DNA of 64,000 nt from JAIVJG01 sp964236735 (GTDB lineage: Bacteria > Acidobacteriota > Blastocatellia > Pyrinomonadales > Pyrinomonadaceae): the NCBI GenBank assembly GCA_964236735.1, contig CAXSFM010000005.1, forward strand, positions 186,001 through 250,000, in the 5' to 3' direction. Positions 17,882 through 27,800 of the stretch are shown here, piece by piece (position 1 is the stretch's first letter; each line of letters starts with the position of its first letter). Both the position numbers and the translations under genes were made by a program. The notes below the pieces were generated by a model. It had not been told where the DNA came from. It did not search any database and saw only the letters and a list, made by a program, of their open reading frames with translations.

Positions 17882-17975
17882 CAAGTGATAGGTGATGAGT
17901 TAAAGACAAAAACCTTGCTCTTCATTCATCAGTGCTTTTCATATCCTGTCTATCTTGTCCATCCGTGTGAATAAC
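17873..17975. repeat. Degenerate palindromic repeat at the hyuB stop codon
   Basis: GTGATAGGTGATGAG-like units overlap the stop codon. An A-rich centre follows, then a CATTCATCAGTG right arm, then ATCCTGTCT/ATCTTGTCC units with 9-nt period running up to the end of the convergent MFS gene. It is weaker than the other copies. Confidence 0.65.
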
Positions 17976-17985
17976 ATCTAGCGGA

Positions 17986-19188
17986 TTACTTTTCTGATGC
18001 GCGCACCGATGCTGCGACAGCGAGCGCGAGCGGACGCCGGAGCCAGAAGAACATCGCCGCCGCCACGAATTGCATTGACATGCCGAAGGCGACGAGGGCG
18101 AGCACGGAACGATCATAGAGCAAGCCCATCACGACGCTGCCGAGAAACCACATCACGCCATAGACGGCGTTGAAAGAGCCGAACGCGCTACCGCGCTTGT
18201 TCATCGAGACGACTTGCGCGATGCCAGAGCGCAGCGTCGCATCCTGCGCGCCCAGACCCGTCGCCCAGCACGCGACGCCCGCCACTACTCCAACCGTCCC
18301 GCCGAGAAATCCGAGCGGCAACGCGAGCAGCGAGACGAGTATGCCGAACGCGAGCACTCCAATGCCGTAGCGGTCGTAGAGGCGTCCGAAGATGAGAGCC
18401 GTCAGGCCATTGACGCCCATCGCTCCGGCGTAGAGCAGAGGAATCGTCGCGGGCGCGGCGAGCGAAGTCTTTTGCAAGTGATAGGCGAGCAGCGGGAAAT
18501 CTATGAAGCCGCAGGCGAGCAGCCCTCCAGCGGCGACGTAAGTCCAGAAGATTTTCGGGATGCTCTGCGGCGCGGCGGGCGCGCGCCGCGCGGAGGGCTG
18601 GCCGATCTCGAATCTGCGCGCGACGATGAGCGCGATGAAAGCTCCGAGCGCGGGCGGCGCGAGCCACCAGAACGCTGGGCCGAAGTGGTTCGTGCTGCGC
18701 GCCACCATGACGGCCATCAGCAGCGGCCCCAGCACTGCTCCCGCCTGATCGAAGGCCGCGTGGACGCCGTAGCCCCAGCCGTGCCCGACGACTTCGGTCG
18801 CCTCCGATAACAACACGTCGCGCGCGGGGCCGCGCAGACTTTTGCCCGTGCGCTCGACGACGATGAGAATCGCCGCCGCCTGCCAGTTGCCGGCCAGCGC
18901 GAGCGTCGGCACGACGAGCAAATTTAAGGCGTAGCCGAGCGTCGTGATGAGCCAGTAAGAGCGCGTGCGGTCGGCGATGCGGCCAGAGAAAAGACGCAGG
19001 CTGGCGGCGACCATCTCGCCGAGTCCGGCGATGAGTCCGACCTGCGCCGCGCTCGCGCCGAGGTCTTTGAGGTACGGGCCGATGATGCTGTGCGCGCCTT
19101 CATACGTCATGTCCGCGAAGAGGCTGACGAAGCCGAAGCAGACGATGAAGCGCATCGCGAGAGTGCGTTGTTGCGGTGTGACCTTCAT
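17986..19188 (-). CDS. Major facilitator superfamily transporter
   Basis: A 400-residue inner-membrane protein with about 12 hydrophobic helices. The motif-A-like loop SGRIADRTRSYW follows helix 2, and a second-half equivalent is IFGRLYDRYGIG. The sequence GKSLRGPARDVLLSEA after helix 4 is distinctive of a group of uncharacterised MFS permeases. The substrate is unknown. The start at ATG 19188 gives a standard cytoplasmic N-terminus. It is followed by a repeat and the convergent hyuB, and preceded by another repeat and the GDT1-type gene on the same strand. Confidence 0.9.
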   Translation of the reverse strand: MKVTPQQRTLAMRFIVCFGFVSLFADMTYEGAHSIIGPYLKDLGASAAQVGLIAGLGEMVAASLRLFSGRIADRTRSYWLITTLGYALNLLVVPTLALAGNWQAAAILIVVERTGKSLRGPARDVLLSEATEVVGHGWGYGVHAAFDQAGAVLGPLLMAVMVARSTNHFGPAFWWLAPPALGAFIALIVARRFEIGQPSARRAPAAPQSIPKIFWTYVAAGGLLACGFIDFPLLAYHLQKTSLAAPATIPLLYAGAMGVNGLTALIFGRLYDRYGIGVLAFGILVSLLALPLGFLGGTVGVVAGVACWATGLGAQDATLRSGIAQVVSMNKRGSAFGSFNAVYGVMWFLGSVVMGLLYDRSVLALVAFGMSMQFVAAAMFFWLRRPLALAVAASVRASEK

Positions 19189-19224
19189 GTTTCAGTTCGA
19201 GGTTGATGCGAAAGTTGATTCATC

Positions 19225-19312
19225 ACCACAGAGGACACAGAGAGACACAGAGGATTAAAACTATTCTCTTTGTCTTCCCTCTGTGCTTCTCTGTGTCCTC
19301 TGTGGTGAAAAA
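19225..19312. repeat. Palindromic ACAGAGGAC-type repeat, second copy
   Basis: ACCACAGAGGAC-type units form the left arm and GTCCTCTGTGGT the right arm, around an AT-rich centre. It is the same family as 848-939. It separates two same-strand transporter genes. Confidence 0.88.
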
Positions 19313-19342
19313 TCTCCGCCACGCTTTCAAGTCAACAGCACT

Positions 19343-19933
19343 CTAGCGTTCGCCGCTCAAAGTTTCGAGCACGGAGAGCAGGCCGAGGATGAGCAGCAGG
19401 CCGACGCCGCAGTAGCGCACGACGCGCGGCGAGATGCGTCTCTGTATCCAGCGACGGACTCCCGCGCCGATGGATGCGGCGAGCAAACCTTTCGTGACCA
19501 TCGCGGCGACCGCGCCGACCCACACCACGAGCGGCACGCGATACCGCGCGGCCATCGCTGCCGCCGTAATCTGTCCGACATCTCCCCACTCCGAAAAAAA
19601 GATAGTCGCGAAAGAAACGAACGCCGCCTTTGATGCGGTGTGAGTCTTCCTCGTCTCGACGACCGTTTCGGCTGGCTTGCGCCAGAGCGCGTAGGCGACG
19701 CCGAGAAAGCTCGCGGCAGTCACGGCGGCGACGAGCAGAGGCGGGAGCGTCGAGACGAATTTGCCGAGCAAAACCGCGACGCCCATCTTCAACATGAAGG
19801 CGACAGCCACGCCGAGCATGACCGGCGCGGTGCGATAGCGCGTGGCGAGCACGCCGGTCGTGTAGAGCAGTTTGTCGCCGACGATCTCGGCCAGAAAAAC
19901 CGCTCCATAAGTCGCCAGAAGGATGGGAATCAT
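19343..19933 (-). CDS. GDT1/TMEM165 (UPF0016) family cation exporter
   Basis: A 196-residue membrane protein with six predicted helices in two homologous halves. The signature motif appears in both: E16-x-x-G19-D20-K21 (LAEIVGDKLLY) and E115-x-G117-D118 (FFSEWGDVGQI). Family members export manganese or calcium in exchange for protons. The second motif has V rather than K/R after GD, a small departure from the consensus. Residues about 85-105 are the cytosolic linker. Transport of Mn is the best guess from the family. Confidence 0.85.
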   Translation of the reverse strand: MIPILLATYGAVFLAEIVGDKLLYTTGVLATRYRTAPVMLGVAVAFMLKMGVAVLLGKFVSTLPPLLVAAVTAASFLGVAYALWRKPAETVVETRKTHTASKAAFVSFATIFFSEWGDVGQITAAAMAARYRVPLVVWVGAVAAMVTKGLLAASIGAGVRRWIQRRISPRVVRYCGVGLLLILGLLSVLETLSGER

Positions 19934-20033
19934 TGTCCGCTCATCATCTCTATTTTGCCGGAAACTGTAAAGACGTTGAAGAGCGTTCGGCGTGTGTTTT
20001 CATTCGCGCCCGGTTCGCGTTATCCTAAACGAC

Positions 20034-21704
20034 ATGCGCGTCACTATCGGGCAAATCAACACGACGAACGGCGACTACGAAGGCAACTCGGAGAAGATTA
20101 TCCGCGCCATCAATCAAGCGCGCACAGAGCGCTCAGACCTCATCGTCTTTCCCGAAGTTGCGGTGCAGGGCTACACCTCGCTCGACTGGTTTCTCGACCG
20201 CGACGTGGTGCAGCACGCGCTCGCGCCGCTTGAAAAAATCATCCGCGCGACCGAAGGCATCACGGCGGTCGTCGGTACGGTGAGGCCGACGAATTTGACG
20301 ACGGGGCGCAAGCTCTACAACTCTGCGGCGGTGATTCGCAACGGCGAACTGCTCGGCTTCGCGGATAAGACGCTGCTTCCCGAATACGACGTGTTCGACG
20401 ACCCGCGCTACTTCGAGCCGGGCACGGAGCGTCGTCTCTTTCAACTCGGAGATGAAAAGCTCGGCGTCGCGGTGTGTGAAGATTTCTGGAACGATAAGAC
20501 GTTCTGGCGCGAGCGACTTTATACATCAGACCCGGCGGACGAGTTGATCGCATCGGGCGCGTCGGTGCTCGTCTCACCGAACGCTTCGCCTTTCAACAAA
20601 AACAAAATGGGGAAGCGTTGCTCAATGGTTTCGCATCGCTCGCGCGCGGCGGGGATTCCCGTTGTCTATGTCAATCTCGTCGGAGGCAACGACGGCATCA
20701 TCTTCGACGGCGCATCGCTCATCACGGATTGTCGCGGCGAGACGATTCTGCAAGCGCCGCCGTTCGAGGAGTTCGTCGGCACGGTTGATCTCGAATGCGG
20801 CGTGAGGGATGAACGCTGTCTGCCCGGCGACGACGTGGGGACGGTGCAGGGCGCGCTCGTCCTCGGCATCCACGACTACGCGCGCAAAAACAATTTCACG
20901 CGCGCCCTCATCGGACTCTCCGGCGGACTCGACTCCGCACTCGTCGCCGCGCTCGCGTGCGAGGCGCTCGGCTCGCAAAACGTGCTCGGCGTGATGATGC
21001 CTTCGCCGTACTCTTCGCGCGGCAGCATCGAAGACTCCATCGCGCTCGGCAAAAATCTCGGCATGACCGTCATCGAGCGACCCATCACGCGGGCTTACGA
21101 AGTGCTCGTCGAAGAACTCGCGTTATCTAAACCGTCGAATGCAAGCGAAGAACTCGCGCGGCAGAACATCCAGTCGCGTCTGCGCGGCAACATCCTGATG
21201 TCAATCTCGAACGCGGAAGGCCGCCTGCTGCTCTCGACCGGCAACAAGTCGGAACTCGCGCTCGGCTATTGCACGCTCTACGGCGACACGAACGGCGGCC
21301 TCGCCGTGATCGGCGACGTGCTCAAGACGGAAGCCTACGCGCTCGCGCGCCACTACAATCGCCAGAGCGAAATTATCCCTTGGGCGATCATCAACAAACG
21401 CCCCTCGGCGGAACTCGCGCCCGACCAGTTTGACGATCAATCTCTTCCGCCCTACGACGTGCTCGATCCCATCCTGCAACTCTATTTTGAGAAGAAGGCG
21501 ACGCCCGAAGAAATCATCGCCGCCGGGCACGACGCCGCGCTCACCTACGACATCCTCAACCGCGTCGAGTCGCCGGCCAACGAGTTCAAGCGACGCCAAC
21601 TCCCGCCCACACTCATCATCTCGCGCAACGCCATCGGCGTCGGACGCCGACGCCCCGTCACGCACCGCTTCAAGCGACAGAGACAAATGATGAATGCGGA
21701 GTGA
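20034..21704 (+). CDS. nadE: Glutamine-dependent NAD+ synthetase
   Basis: Amidates nicotinic acid adenine dinucleotide to NAD+ with ATP, using glutamine nitrogen. The ATG at 20034 is chosen because nitrilase domains begin like MRVTIGQIN; the frame itself extends further upstream. The N-terminal amidase triad is E41, K112 and C148 (GVAVCEDFW). The synthetase domain has the PP-loop SGGLDS at 296-301 and the later GNKSELALGYCTLYGD segment. Length 556 is usual for the two-domain form. The final residues MMNAE and the stop are encoded by the arm of a palindromic repeat. NadA is encoded elsewhere in the window. Confidence 0.95.
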   Translation: MRVTIGQINTTNGDYEGNSEKIIRAINQARTERSDLIVFPEVAVQGYTSLDWFLDRDVVQHALAPLEKIIRATEGITAVVGTVRPTNLTTGRKLYNSAAVIRNGELLGFADKTLLPEYDVFDDPRYFEPGTERRLFQLGDEKLGVAVCEDFWNDKTFWRERLYTSDPADELIASGASVLVSPNASPFNKNKMGKRCSMVSHRSRAAGIPVVYVNLVGGNDGIIFDGASLITDCRGETILQAPPFEEFVGTVDLECGVRDERCLPGDDVGTVQGALVLGIHDYARKNNFTRALIGLSGGLDSALVAALACEALGSQNVLGVMMPSPYSSRGSIEDSIALGKNLGMTVIERPITRAYEVLVEELALSKPSNASEELARQNIQSRLRGNILMSISNAEGRLLLSTGNKSELALGYCTLYGDTNGGLAVIGDVLKTEAYALARHYNRQSEIIPWAIINKRPSAELAPDQFDDQSLPPYDVLDPILQLYFEKKATPEEIIAAGHDAALTYDILNRVESPANEFKRRQLPPTLIISRNAIGVGRRRPVTHRFKRQRQMMNAE

Positions 21705-21769
21705 TGAATGATGAATTGGAGAAAAGGCGCTTGCCTGATATTCATCATTCATCACTCCGCATTCATCAT
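21687..21769. repeat. Heptad palindrome providing the nadE stop
   Basis: ATGATGA/ATGCGGA/GTGATGA units form the left arm, with an AAAAGGCGC-type centre and the reverse complement ending in CATTCATCAT. It begins inside the nadE coding region and ends 5 bases before the convergent exbD stop. Confidence 0.92.
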
Positions 21770-21774
21770 TTAGT

Positions 21775-22281
21775 TCAGTTCGGCAATTCGTCCGTCTGTA
21801 AGCCGACGGGTTGCGCGCCCGCGCCCTTGATGCCGTCAATCACTTTCGCCACTTCGCCGTAATGCACGGAGCGCGGCGCGCGGATGAAGACGGTGCGCTC
21901 GATGCGCTCATCCGGCGGCACGTCGGCGCGCGTCTCCATTCCGACTTTCCATGTCGCCGTTGCCTTGCGTCCCGCCCATTCTTCTGCGAGCCGCGCCGCG
22001 ACGGGCGTCGCATCCGCAATCGTTCCTTCGGCCACGATGGTCAGGCCGCGAATCAATTTCACCGCAGAATCTTTTTCCACCGAGACGATGAGCGTGCGCG
22101 GGCTTGGATGTATATTCAGGTTATCAACCGGCGGTTCAGGTATCAAAGCCTTGAAGCGCGTCGGTTTGAGGGGCGTGATGACCATGAAGATGATGAGCAG
22201 CACGAGCAGTATGTCAATCAGCGGCGTGACATTGATGTTGGGCGCGGCGGACTTGTTCGAGCGTTCGCGTGTGGCTTTCAT
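21775..22281 (-). CDS. ExbD/TolR-family biopolymer transport protein
   Basis: A single-pass inner-membrane protein of the ExbD/TolR family, which couples the proton motive force to outer-membrane processes with ExbB/TolQ. The segment NINVTPLIDILLVLLIIF (about 16-33) holds the conserved membrane Asp at D23. The periplasmic domain follows. At 168 residues it is slightly long for ExbD. No ExbB, TolQ or TonB gene is beside it, which is unusual, so the partner must be encoded elsewhere. Confidence 0.88.
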   Translation of the reverse strand: MKATRERSNKSAAPNINVTPLIDILLVLLIIFMVITPLKPTRFKALIPEPPVDNLNIHPSPRTLIVSVEKDSAVKLIRGLTIVAEGTIADATPVAARLAEEWAGRKATATWKVGMETRADVPPDERIERTVFIRAPRSVHYGEVAKVIDGIKGAGAQPVGLQTDELPN

Positions 22282-22387
22282 GTTTCACCTTGTTTCTTGT
22301 TTCGAGGTGAAGTTAGACACCGGCTTGGCGGCAAAGTTCCCGCACATGCAGTTATCAGTGCTGGCTGAGATACGGACGAGTTGTTTT

Positions 22388-22461
22388 GTCAGTACCGCCT
22401 GCGGTAGCGGGCGGGTCTTGCGTCGTAAGCACACCCGCCCGCTACCGCAGGCGGTACTGAC
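22388..22461. repeat. Perfect 29-bp inverted repeat (REP-like cruciform)
   Basis: 22388-22416 is an exact reverse complement of 22433-22461, with a 16-nt loop. Each arm contains CCGCCTGCGGTAGCGGGCGG. It lies 17 bases beyond the end of the 303-residue unknown. The perfect stem and lack of T-run argue for a REP/MITE-like element rather than a normal terminator. Confidence 0.93.
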
Positions 22462-22477
22462 AGGAGCGTGCTGATCT

Positions 22478-23386
22478 TTAGGAAGCGTAACGCGCGGTGA
22501 CGGTTTTCACTTTATCGAGCAGGTCGCGGCGGTCAACGATGTAGTGGAGCTTGACGGTTAACTCTCCACCGGCGAGGTGCGCGACGAGTTTTTCGAGCAC
22601 ATCGAATTGATCGCGCTCGGTGATGCCCTGCGCGTTGAGGTGGCCTGTGTAGCGCAGGCGGCGGATGAGTTCGGGGAGCGTCAAGCGTCCCTCGAAGGTG
22701 CGCCCGCCGTGGCGGTGCGAGCGGCTGACGAGATACTGCACGAGCAGCACGTCGTTGTAGAGCGCAGGCGCGAGAAAGAGACGTGAGCCTTCGCGCTCGA
22801 AGCCTTCTGCGAGACGCTGCGAGCGTCGCACCTGTCGCACGCCGTTGAAAGTTGCGACCCAATTAGTCTTCGGCTCGCGGCGTTCGAGGTAGAGGCGCGT
22901 CGCCTCAAGCATCCACGCCTGATCGTCTTCGAGGTCGAGTTCGCGACCCAGAGCTTCGAGCCAGCCGAAGAAGACTTGACGCGCGCTCGATTTTTCTTCG
23001 ACGAGTTGAAATTGCTCGCCCGTCTTCGGGAGCATCTTGACGAGCGCGAGGCGCGAGGCGTCCGTCGCCTTGTTGCCGCCTTCGATGCGATAGGTGTCAA
23101 GACGCGCGTGTCGGAGTTTCGCCGAGTCGCAATAAGGGCAGCGCGGGTGCTTGTCTTCGCTCCTGAAGAATGGACGCGCAGGCTCGCGCGCCGTCAACTC
23201 TTCAACAGTTGGCGCATAGCGTTTGATTTCGGCGGAGGCCGTGCGACTGCTCAGTCCGAGTTGCTTGGTATAGAGATCGAAGATGCAGGCGAGGCAGAGT
23301 TGCGTCGAATATTTGACGACTGTGCCCGGCGGGAACGCGCTGAAATCCGGCGACGGTTTATGAACTTTTGTCTTCGAGGTTGCCAT
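22478..23386 (-). CDS. Unknown protein with a CxxC zinc-ribbon-like motif (302 aa)
   Basis: Function is not recognised. The start is taken as ATG 23386; a GTG immediately before it is possible and neither has a clear ribosome-binding site. Near residue 90 it reads KHPRCPYCDSAKLRHARLDTY, a single CxxC knuckle, with an earlier LCLACIF pair further upstream that could complete a metal site. The rest is charged and alpha-helical with several Arg-rich stretches, suggesting possible nucleic-acid contact. No signal peptide or membrane span. It lies downstream of ttcA on the same strand, separated by a large compound repeat. Confidence 0.65.
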   Translation of the reverse strand: MATSKTKVHKPSPDFSAFPPGTVVKYSTQLCLACIFDLYTKQLGLSSRTASAEIKRYAPTVEELTAREPARPFFRSEDKHPRCPYCDSAKLRHARLDTYRIEGGNKATDASRLALVKMLPKTGEQFQLVEEKSSARQVFFGWLEALGRELDLEDDQAWMLEATRLYLERREPKTNWVATFNGVRQVRRSQRLAEGFEREGSRLFLAPALYNDVLLVQYLVSRSHRHGGRTFEGRLTLPELIRRLRYTGHLNAQGITERDQFDVLEKLVAHLAGGELTVKLHYIVDRRDLLDKVKTVTARYAS

Positions 23387-23402
23387 CACATCAGCACGAA
23401 TA

Positions 23403-23563
23403 ATTTACATGGATGGACAGGATAGACGGGATAAAACAGGTGATAAGTAATGAGTGATAAGTGATGAGTGAAAGCAAAGAAGCTGCGCCTGACGTTCATC
23501 ACTCGTCACTGCGGCATTCATCATTTGCCTTCTATCCTGTTCATCCTGTCTATCCCTGTTAAT
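23403..23563. repeat. Nested compound palindrome
   Basis: The outer arms use 9-nt ATCCTGTCT-type units (GGATGGACAGGATAG on the left, CTATCCTGTTCATCCTGTC on the right). Nested inside is a GTGATAA/GTGATGA heptad hairpin with a GAAAGCAAAG centre. It sits between ttcA and the zinc-ribbon gene. Confidence 0.85.
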
Positions 23564-23575
23564 TTGTTTTTAATT

Positions 23576-24436
23576 CTACCCGATTGAAACGAGCGCGGGC
23601 GCGAACTCTCCTTCGGGTTCGACGTGGCCGAGCACGGCGTCGAGTTCGTCTTCAACGCTGCCGACGGCGGCGCGCAGATTTTTGAAGTCGAAGTGGTTCG
23701 GGTCCAGCAGGTGCGAGGGCGAGACGTTGCCCATCGCCGTCAGCATTGAGGCGCGGATGTGCGGAATCTCTTTTTCAAGATCGCTGATGAGACGCTTGAC
23801 GCGCGCGCGTTTCAGGTTCGTCTGCGAGCCGCAGAGGTCGCAGGGGATAATCGGAAACTCTTTCTGCGCGGCGAACTCGATGATGTCACGCTCGCGGCAA
23901 TAGGCGAGCGGGCGGATGATGGTGTTGCGCCCGTCGTCTGAGCGCAGGACGGGCGGCATCGCCTTGAGCTGGCCGACGAAGAAGATGTTGAGCAGGAATG
24001 TGGTGATGATGTCGTCGGCGTGATGGCCGAGCGCGATCTTGGTGCATTTCTCTTCGACGGCGGTTTGATAAAGAATGCCGCGACGAAGGCGCGCGCAGAC
24101 CGAGCAATAAGTCTTGCCTTCGGGCACGAGCCGCTTGACGGTCGAGTAAGTGTCGCTCTCAACGATGCGGAAGGGGACGCGGCGCGTGTGCAAGTATTCG
24201 GGCAAGACGTGCGCGGGAAAATTCGGCTGCTTTTGGTCGAGGTTAACGGCGAGAATGTCGAACTGGACAGGCGCGCGGTCGCGCACGTCTATCAGCAAAT
24301 CGAGCAGCGTGTAGCTGTCCTTGCCGCCGGAGAGGCAGACCATCACGCGGTCACCCTCTTCGATCATCGCGAAATCTTTAATCGCCTCGCCCATCCGGCG
24401 CAGCAGTTTCGTCTTAACTTTGCTTTCGACAAACAT
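23576..24436 (-). CDS. ttcA: tRNA 2-thiocytidine(32) synthetase TtcA
   Basis: Iron-sulfur, ATP-dependent enzyme that thiolates cytidine 32 of tRNA. The PP-loop SGGKDS is at 36-41. The cluster cysteines are C111 and C114 in TYCSVCAR, plus C202 in PCDLCGSQ. HHADDIITTFLLN matches the conserved family segment. Length 286 is typical. The start MFVESKVKTK fits the family N-terminus. The assignment to TtcA rather than TilS or CTU1-type enzymes rests on the CSVC and CDLCGSQ motifs and on length. Confidence 0.93.
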   Translation of the reverse strand: MFVESKVKTKLLRRMGEAIKDFAMIEEGDRVMVCLSGGKDSYTLLDLLIDVRDRAPVQFDILAVNLDQKQPNFPAHVLPEYLHTRRVPFRIVESDTYSTVKRLVPEGKTYCSVCARLRRGILYQTAVEEKCTKIALGHHADDIITTFLLNIFFVGQLKAMPPVLRSDDGRNTIIRPLAYCRERDIIEFAAQKEFPIIPCDLCGSQTNLKRARVKRLISDLEKEIPHIRASMLTAMGNVSPSHLLDPNHFDFKNLRAAVGSVEDELDAVLGHVEPEGEFAPALVSIG

Positions 24437-24857
24437 TTACTGGTTTTTGTACCTCTTCTCTAACCTTCCACAGTTTTAAGGTATTGACCGGCGTTATGCA
24501 ACTCTTCAGACGGCGGCTGCGGCGGCGAATTGGCGTCGCGTGGCGGAAGAGTGAAGAGACATGGCCGCGCATTTGTTGGGTGAAACCGGCAACATGATGA
24601 CCGGCGCGGGCGCAGTCATCAATTACTAGCGGCCTTCGTTGACAGTCCGGCGTTGACGCGGTTAATCTGTGGCCTCAAACGTAGTCCGTGAAGCCGGCTC
24701 TCCTGTGATGGCCGTCAACCCAAAGCATCAAACACAAATCTGAACGATTAAACGCTTCAAGTCTCGTCGTTTCACCTTCTCCGCGCGCCGGAGAGTGGTG
24801 GCCTTCGCACTCTAAATCTGCATGTCCGAACTTGAGAAAGAAAAAGGAATCCCCGTC
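24437..24857. other. Gene-free stretch between divergent genes
   Basis: About 420 bases. A 22-codon ATG frame starting near 24570 is visible but has no ribosome-binding site, so it is not called. The stretch presumably contains the promoters for ttcA and for the large secreted protein; no consensus promoter stands out. Confidence 0.4.
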
Positions 24858-27800
24858 ATGAAGAGAAAGACCAATCCATTGTCCAGCGCCTTCATCTCGC
24901 ATCGAGCGTCTCGCGGCTACGTCGCGGTCGCGCTGTGCGCCATGATGTTGCTCTACACCGCTGCACCCGTCGCTATCGCGCAGAGGCGCGCCGCCATCCG
25001 CGTCCGCGCGGGCAGCGAGGCGACGCCGGCGGCCAACACAACCCGCGCAAAGGAAAGCTCGCGCGAGACCGAGAATGAGAGACGGCGCGAAGGCATCGCC
25101 GCGCGCGCGCGCATGAAAGTTGCGGCGCAAAAAACACATCTCATACGCAACAAGACCGGCAACGGTTATGAGGTCGGCGTCCCCACGACGGGCGCAGTTG
25201 GCGTCGAGCGCACGACCGCCGATATCATGCAGTCGCAGTCCTACATCGCAGAGGTCGAGCGCACGCCGCGTCTGATGTTGGAGCACGATCTTCCGAGTCG
25301 CGAGGGACTGCCGCAAAACCCGGACGCGAAACCCGTGGCGAGCACTTCAACTTCGCCGGTCACGGGTAACAAAGTCATCACGTTGAAACCGGCGACTTCC
25401 ACGCGCGGCGTGCGCGGCGGCATCACGCCCGCGCCGCCTGCCTCCGGTGTACCATCCGCCGATGCGCCGCAGACCGTCAGCACTCCGAACTTCACGGGCG
25501 CGACGCTCGCCGAGACGGGCGCGTTCCCGCCCGACTCGATGGGCACGGTCGGCCCCACGCAGTTCGTCGTCTTCGTCAACGGTCGCCTCCGCACTTTCAA
25601 CAAGACGACGGGCACGGCGGATGGCGTGCTTAATGTTGACCCGGACGTGTTCTTCAATCCAGTGCTGACGCCGCCCGCCTCCTCAAACTTCACGAGCGAC
25701 CCGCAGGTGCGTTATGACCGCCTGTCGGGGCGTTGGATTTTGCTGATTATTGACGTGCCGAGCGGCGGCACCGTACCGAACCGCATTCTGCTCGCCGTCT
25801 CCGACGCGGCCAGCGCGGGCACGATCTCCGCGAGCACGGTCTTCACGTTCTTCTTCGTCCAGCAGGACACGGTCGGCGGTATCCCCTCGACGGACGAGTT
25901 TCTCGACTACCCCTCGCTCGGCGTTGACGCGCAGGCGCTCTACATCGGCGGCAATATGTTCGGCGCGACCTCCGGTTCGTTCATCGGCACTTCGGGCTTT
26001 GTGATCCGCAAGAGTTCCGTGCTGGGCGCCGGGCCGGTGGTCACGACCGCATTCCGCAATCTGGCTGCGGGGGCGGGAGCGGGGCCTGAGTCTCCGCGCG
26101 GCGTTGACAACTACGACCCGGCGTCGAACGAGGGCTATTTTATCGGCCCCGACAATGCGAGCTTTTCGACCATCATGCTCCGGCGTGTCAGCGACCCCGG
26201 CGGCACGCCCTCCATTTCCGGCAACATCGCTATCACCGTCTCCACAACAACATCTCCGAACCGTGTCGAGCACTTGGGCAACACCGGCGGTGCCGCAGGC
26301 AACCTCGATTCGCTTGATGATCGGTTCTTTGCCGCGCACATTCGCAACGGTCGCCTCTGGACTGCCCACAACTTCCGGGTCAGCGCTTCCGGGGTCGCGA
26401 GTACCAGCGCCACCACAGCGCGCAACTCGGTTCGCTGGTACGAATTTAACGGCATCCGCAGCACTGATAATGGTGGCACGCCTGTCGTTGTCCAGTCGGG
26501 CACGATCTTCGACAGTGCCGCGACCCGCGCCGCCGCGCGACAATATTGGATACCGACCGTGATGGTCTCCGGGCAGGGACACTCCGCGTTCGGCTATAGC
26601 ACCGCCGGCACGCCCAACCCGATTGACGCCGCGACGAACGGTCGTCTGCGGACGGACACGCTCGGCACGACGCAGGCCGTGGCGCTCTATACGAACGCGA
26701 CTGGCAACACTTACAACCCGCCGAGCGATCCGGGTGGTAGCTTCGGACGCCGTTGGGGTGACTACTCGTTCACGTCGCTCGACCCGCAGGACGACATGAC
26801 GATGTGGACGATTCAGGAATTCTGCAACGCCACGAACAGCTACGGCGTCCGCATCGTGAAACTGCTCGCGCCGCCGCCGGCTTCGCCGAACGACGTGAGC
26901 CAGCCGAGCATCCCGCCCGGCCAAGCCTCGGTCAGCGTCGTCGTCACGGGCACGTCCGTCAACGGCTCGGAGTTCTACGATCCGGGCGCAAACTTGGCCG
27001 CGCCCGCCCTGCCCTTCAACCACATCACGGCGACTGTTTCGGGCGGCGTCACGGTCAACAGCGTGACCTACACTGACCCGACCCACGTCACGCTCAATCT
27101 GAATACGACCGCCGCCACGCTCGGCCCGAAGAACATCACCATCACCAACCCCGACGGCCAGAGCACGACGACCAACAACGTCATCTACGTCGGCGCGGCT
27201 CCGCCCAGCCCCGTGCTCATCAGCGAATTCCGCTTCCGCGGCTCGGCTGGCGGCAACGACGAGTTCATAGAGGTTTACAACAACACCAACTCGCCGATCA
27301 CCGTCGCCGACTCCGGCGCGGGAACGGGCTACGCCGTCGTCGCCACGAACGCGACCGGCACTAACTCGACGCGCTTCGTCATCCCGAACGGCACGGTCAT
27401 CCCCGCGCGCGGCCACTATCTCGGCACGAACAACGGCGCGACTGGCTACAGTCTCGGCGCGTATGCGACCGGCGACACGACCTATGCGAGCGGCATCGTT
27501 GACGGCGGCGGCATCGCGGTCTTCAACACGACCGTCGCGGCCAACTTCAGCACCGCCACGCGCCTCGACGCCGTCGGCTTCGGAGGCATCACGGGCACGA
27601 CGCTGTTTACTGAAGGCACGCCGTTGACGCCGACGGGCGGCATCACGACCGCCGGTGTCGAGATCAGTTTCGTCCGTAATATGACCAGCGCATCGAGCGG
27701 TCTGCCACAGGACAACAACGACAACAACAGCGATTTTGCGTTCGTCGCCACTAACGGCGCAGTCATCAGCGCACGTCAGTCCACGCTCGGAGCGCCCGGC

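Noticed and set aside
24570..24640. A 22-codon ATG frame in the gap before the large secreted protein
   Set aside because: No Shine-Dalgarno sequence, an in-frame stop just upstream and no family; too short to support.
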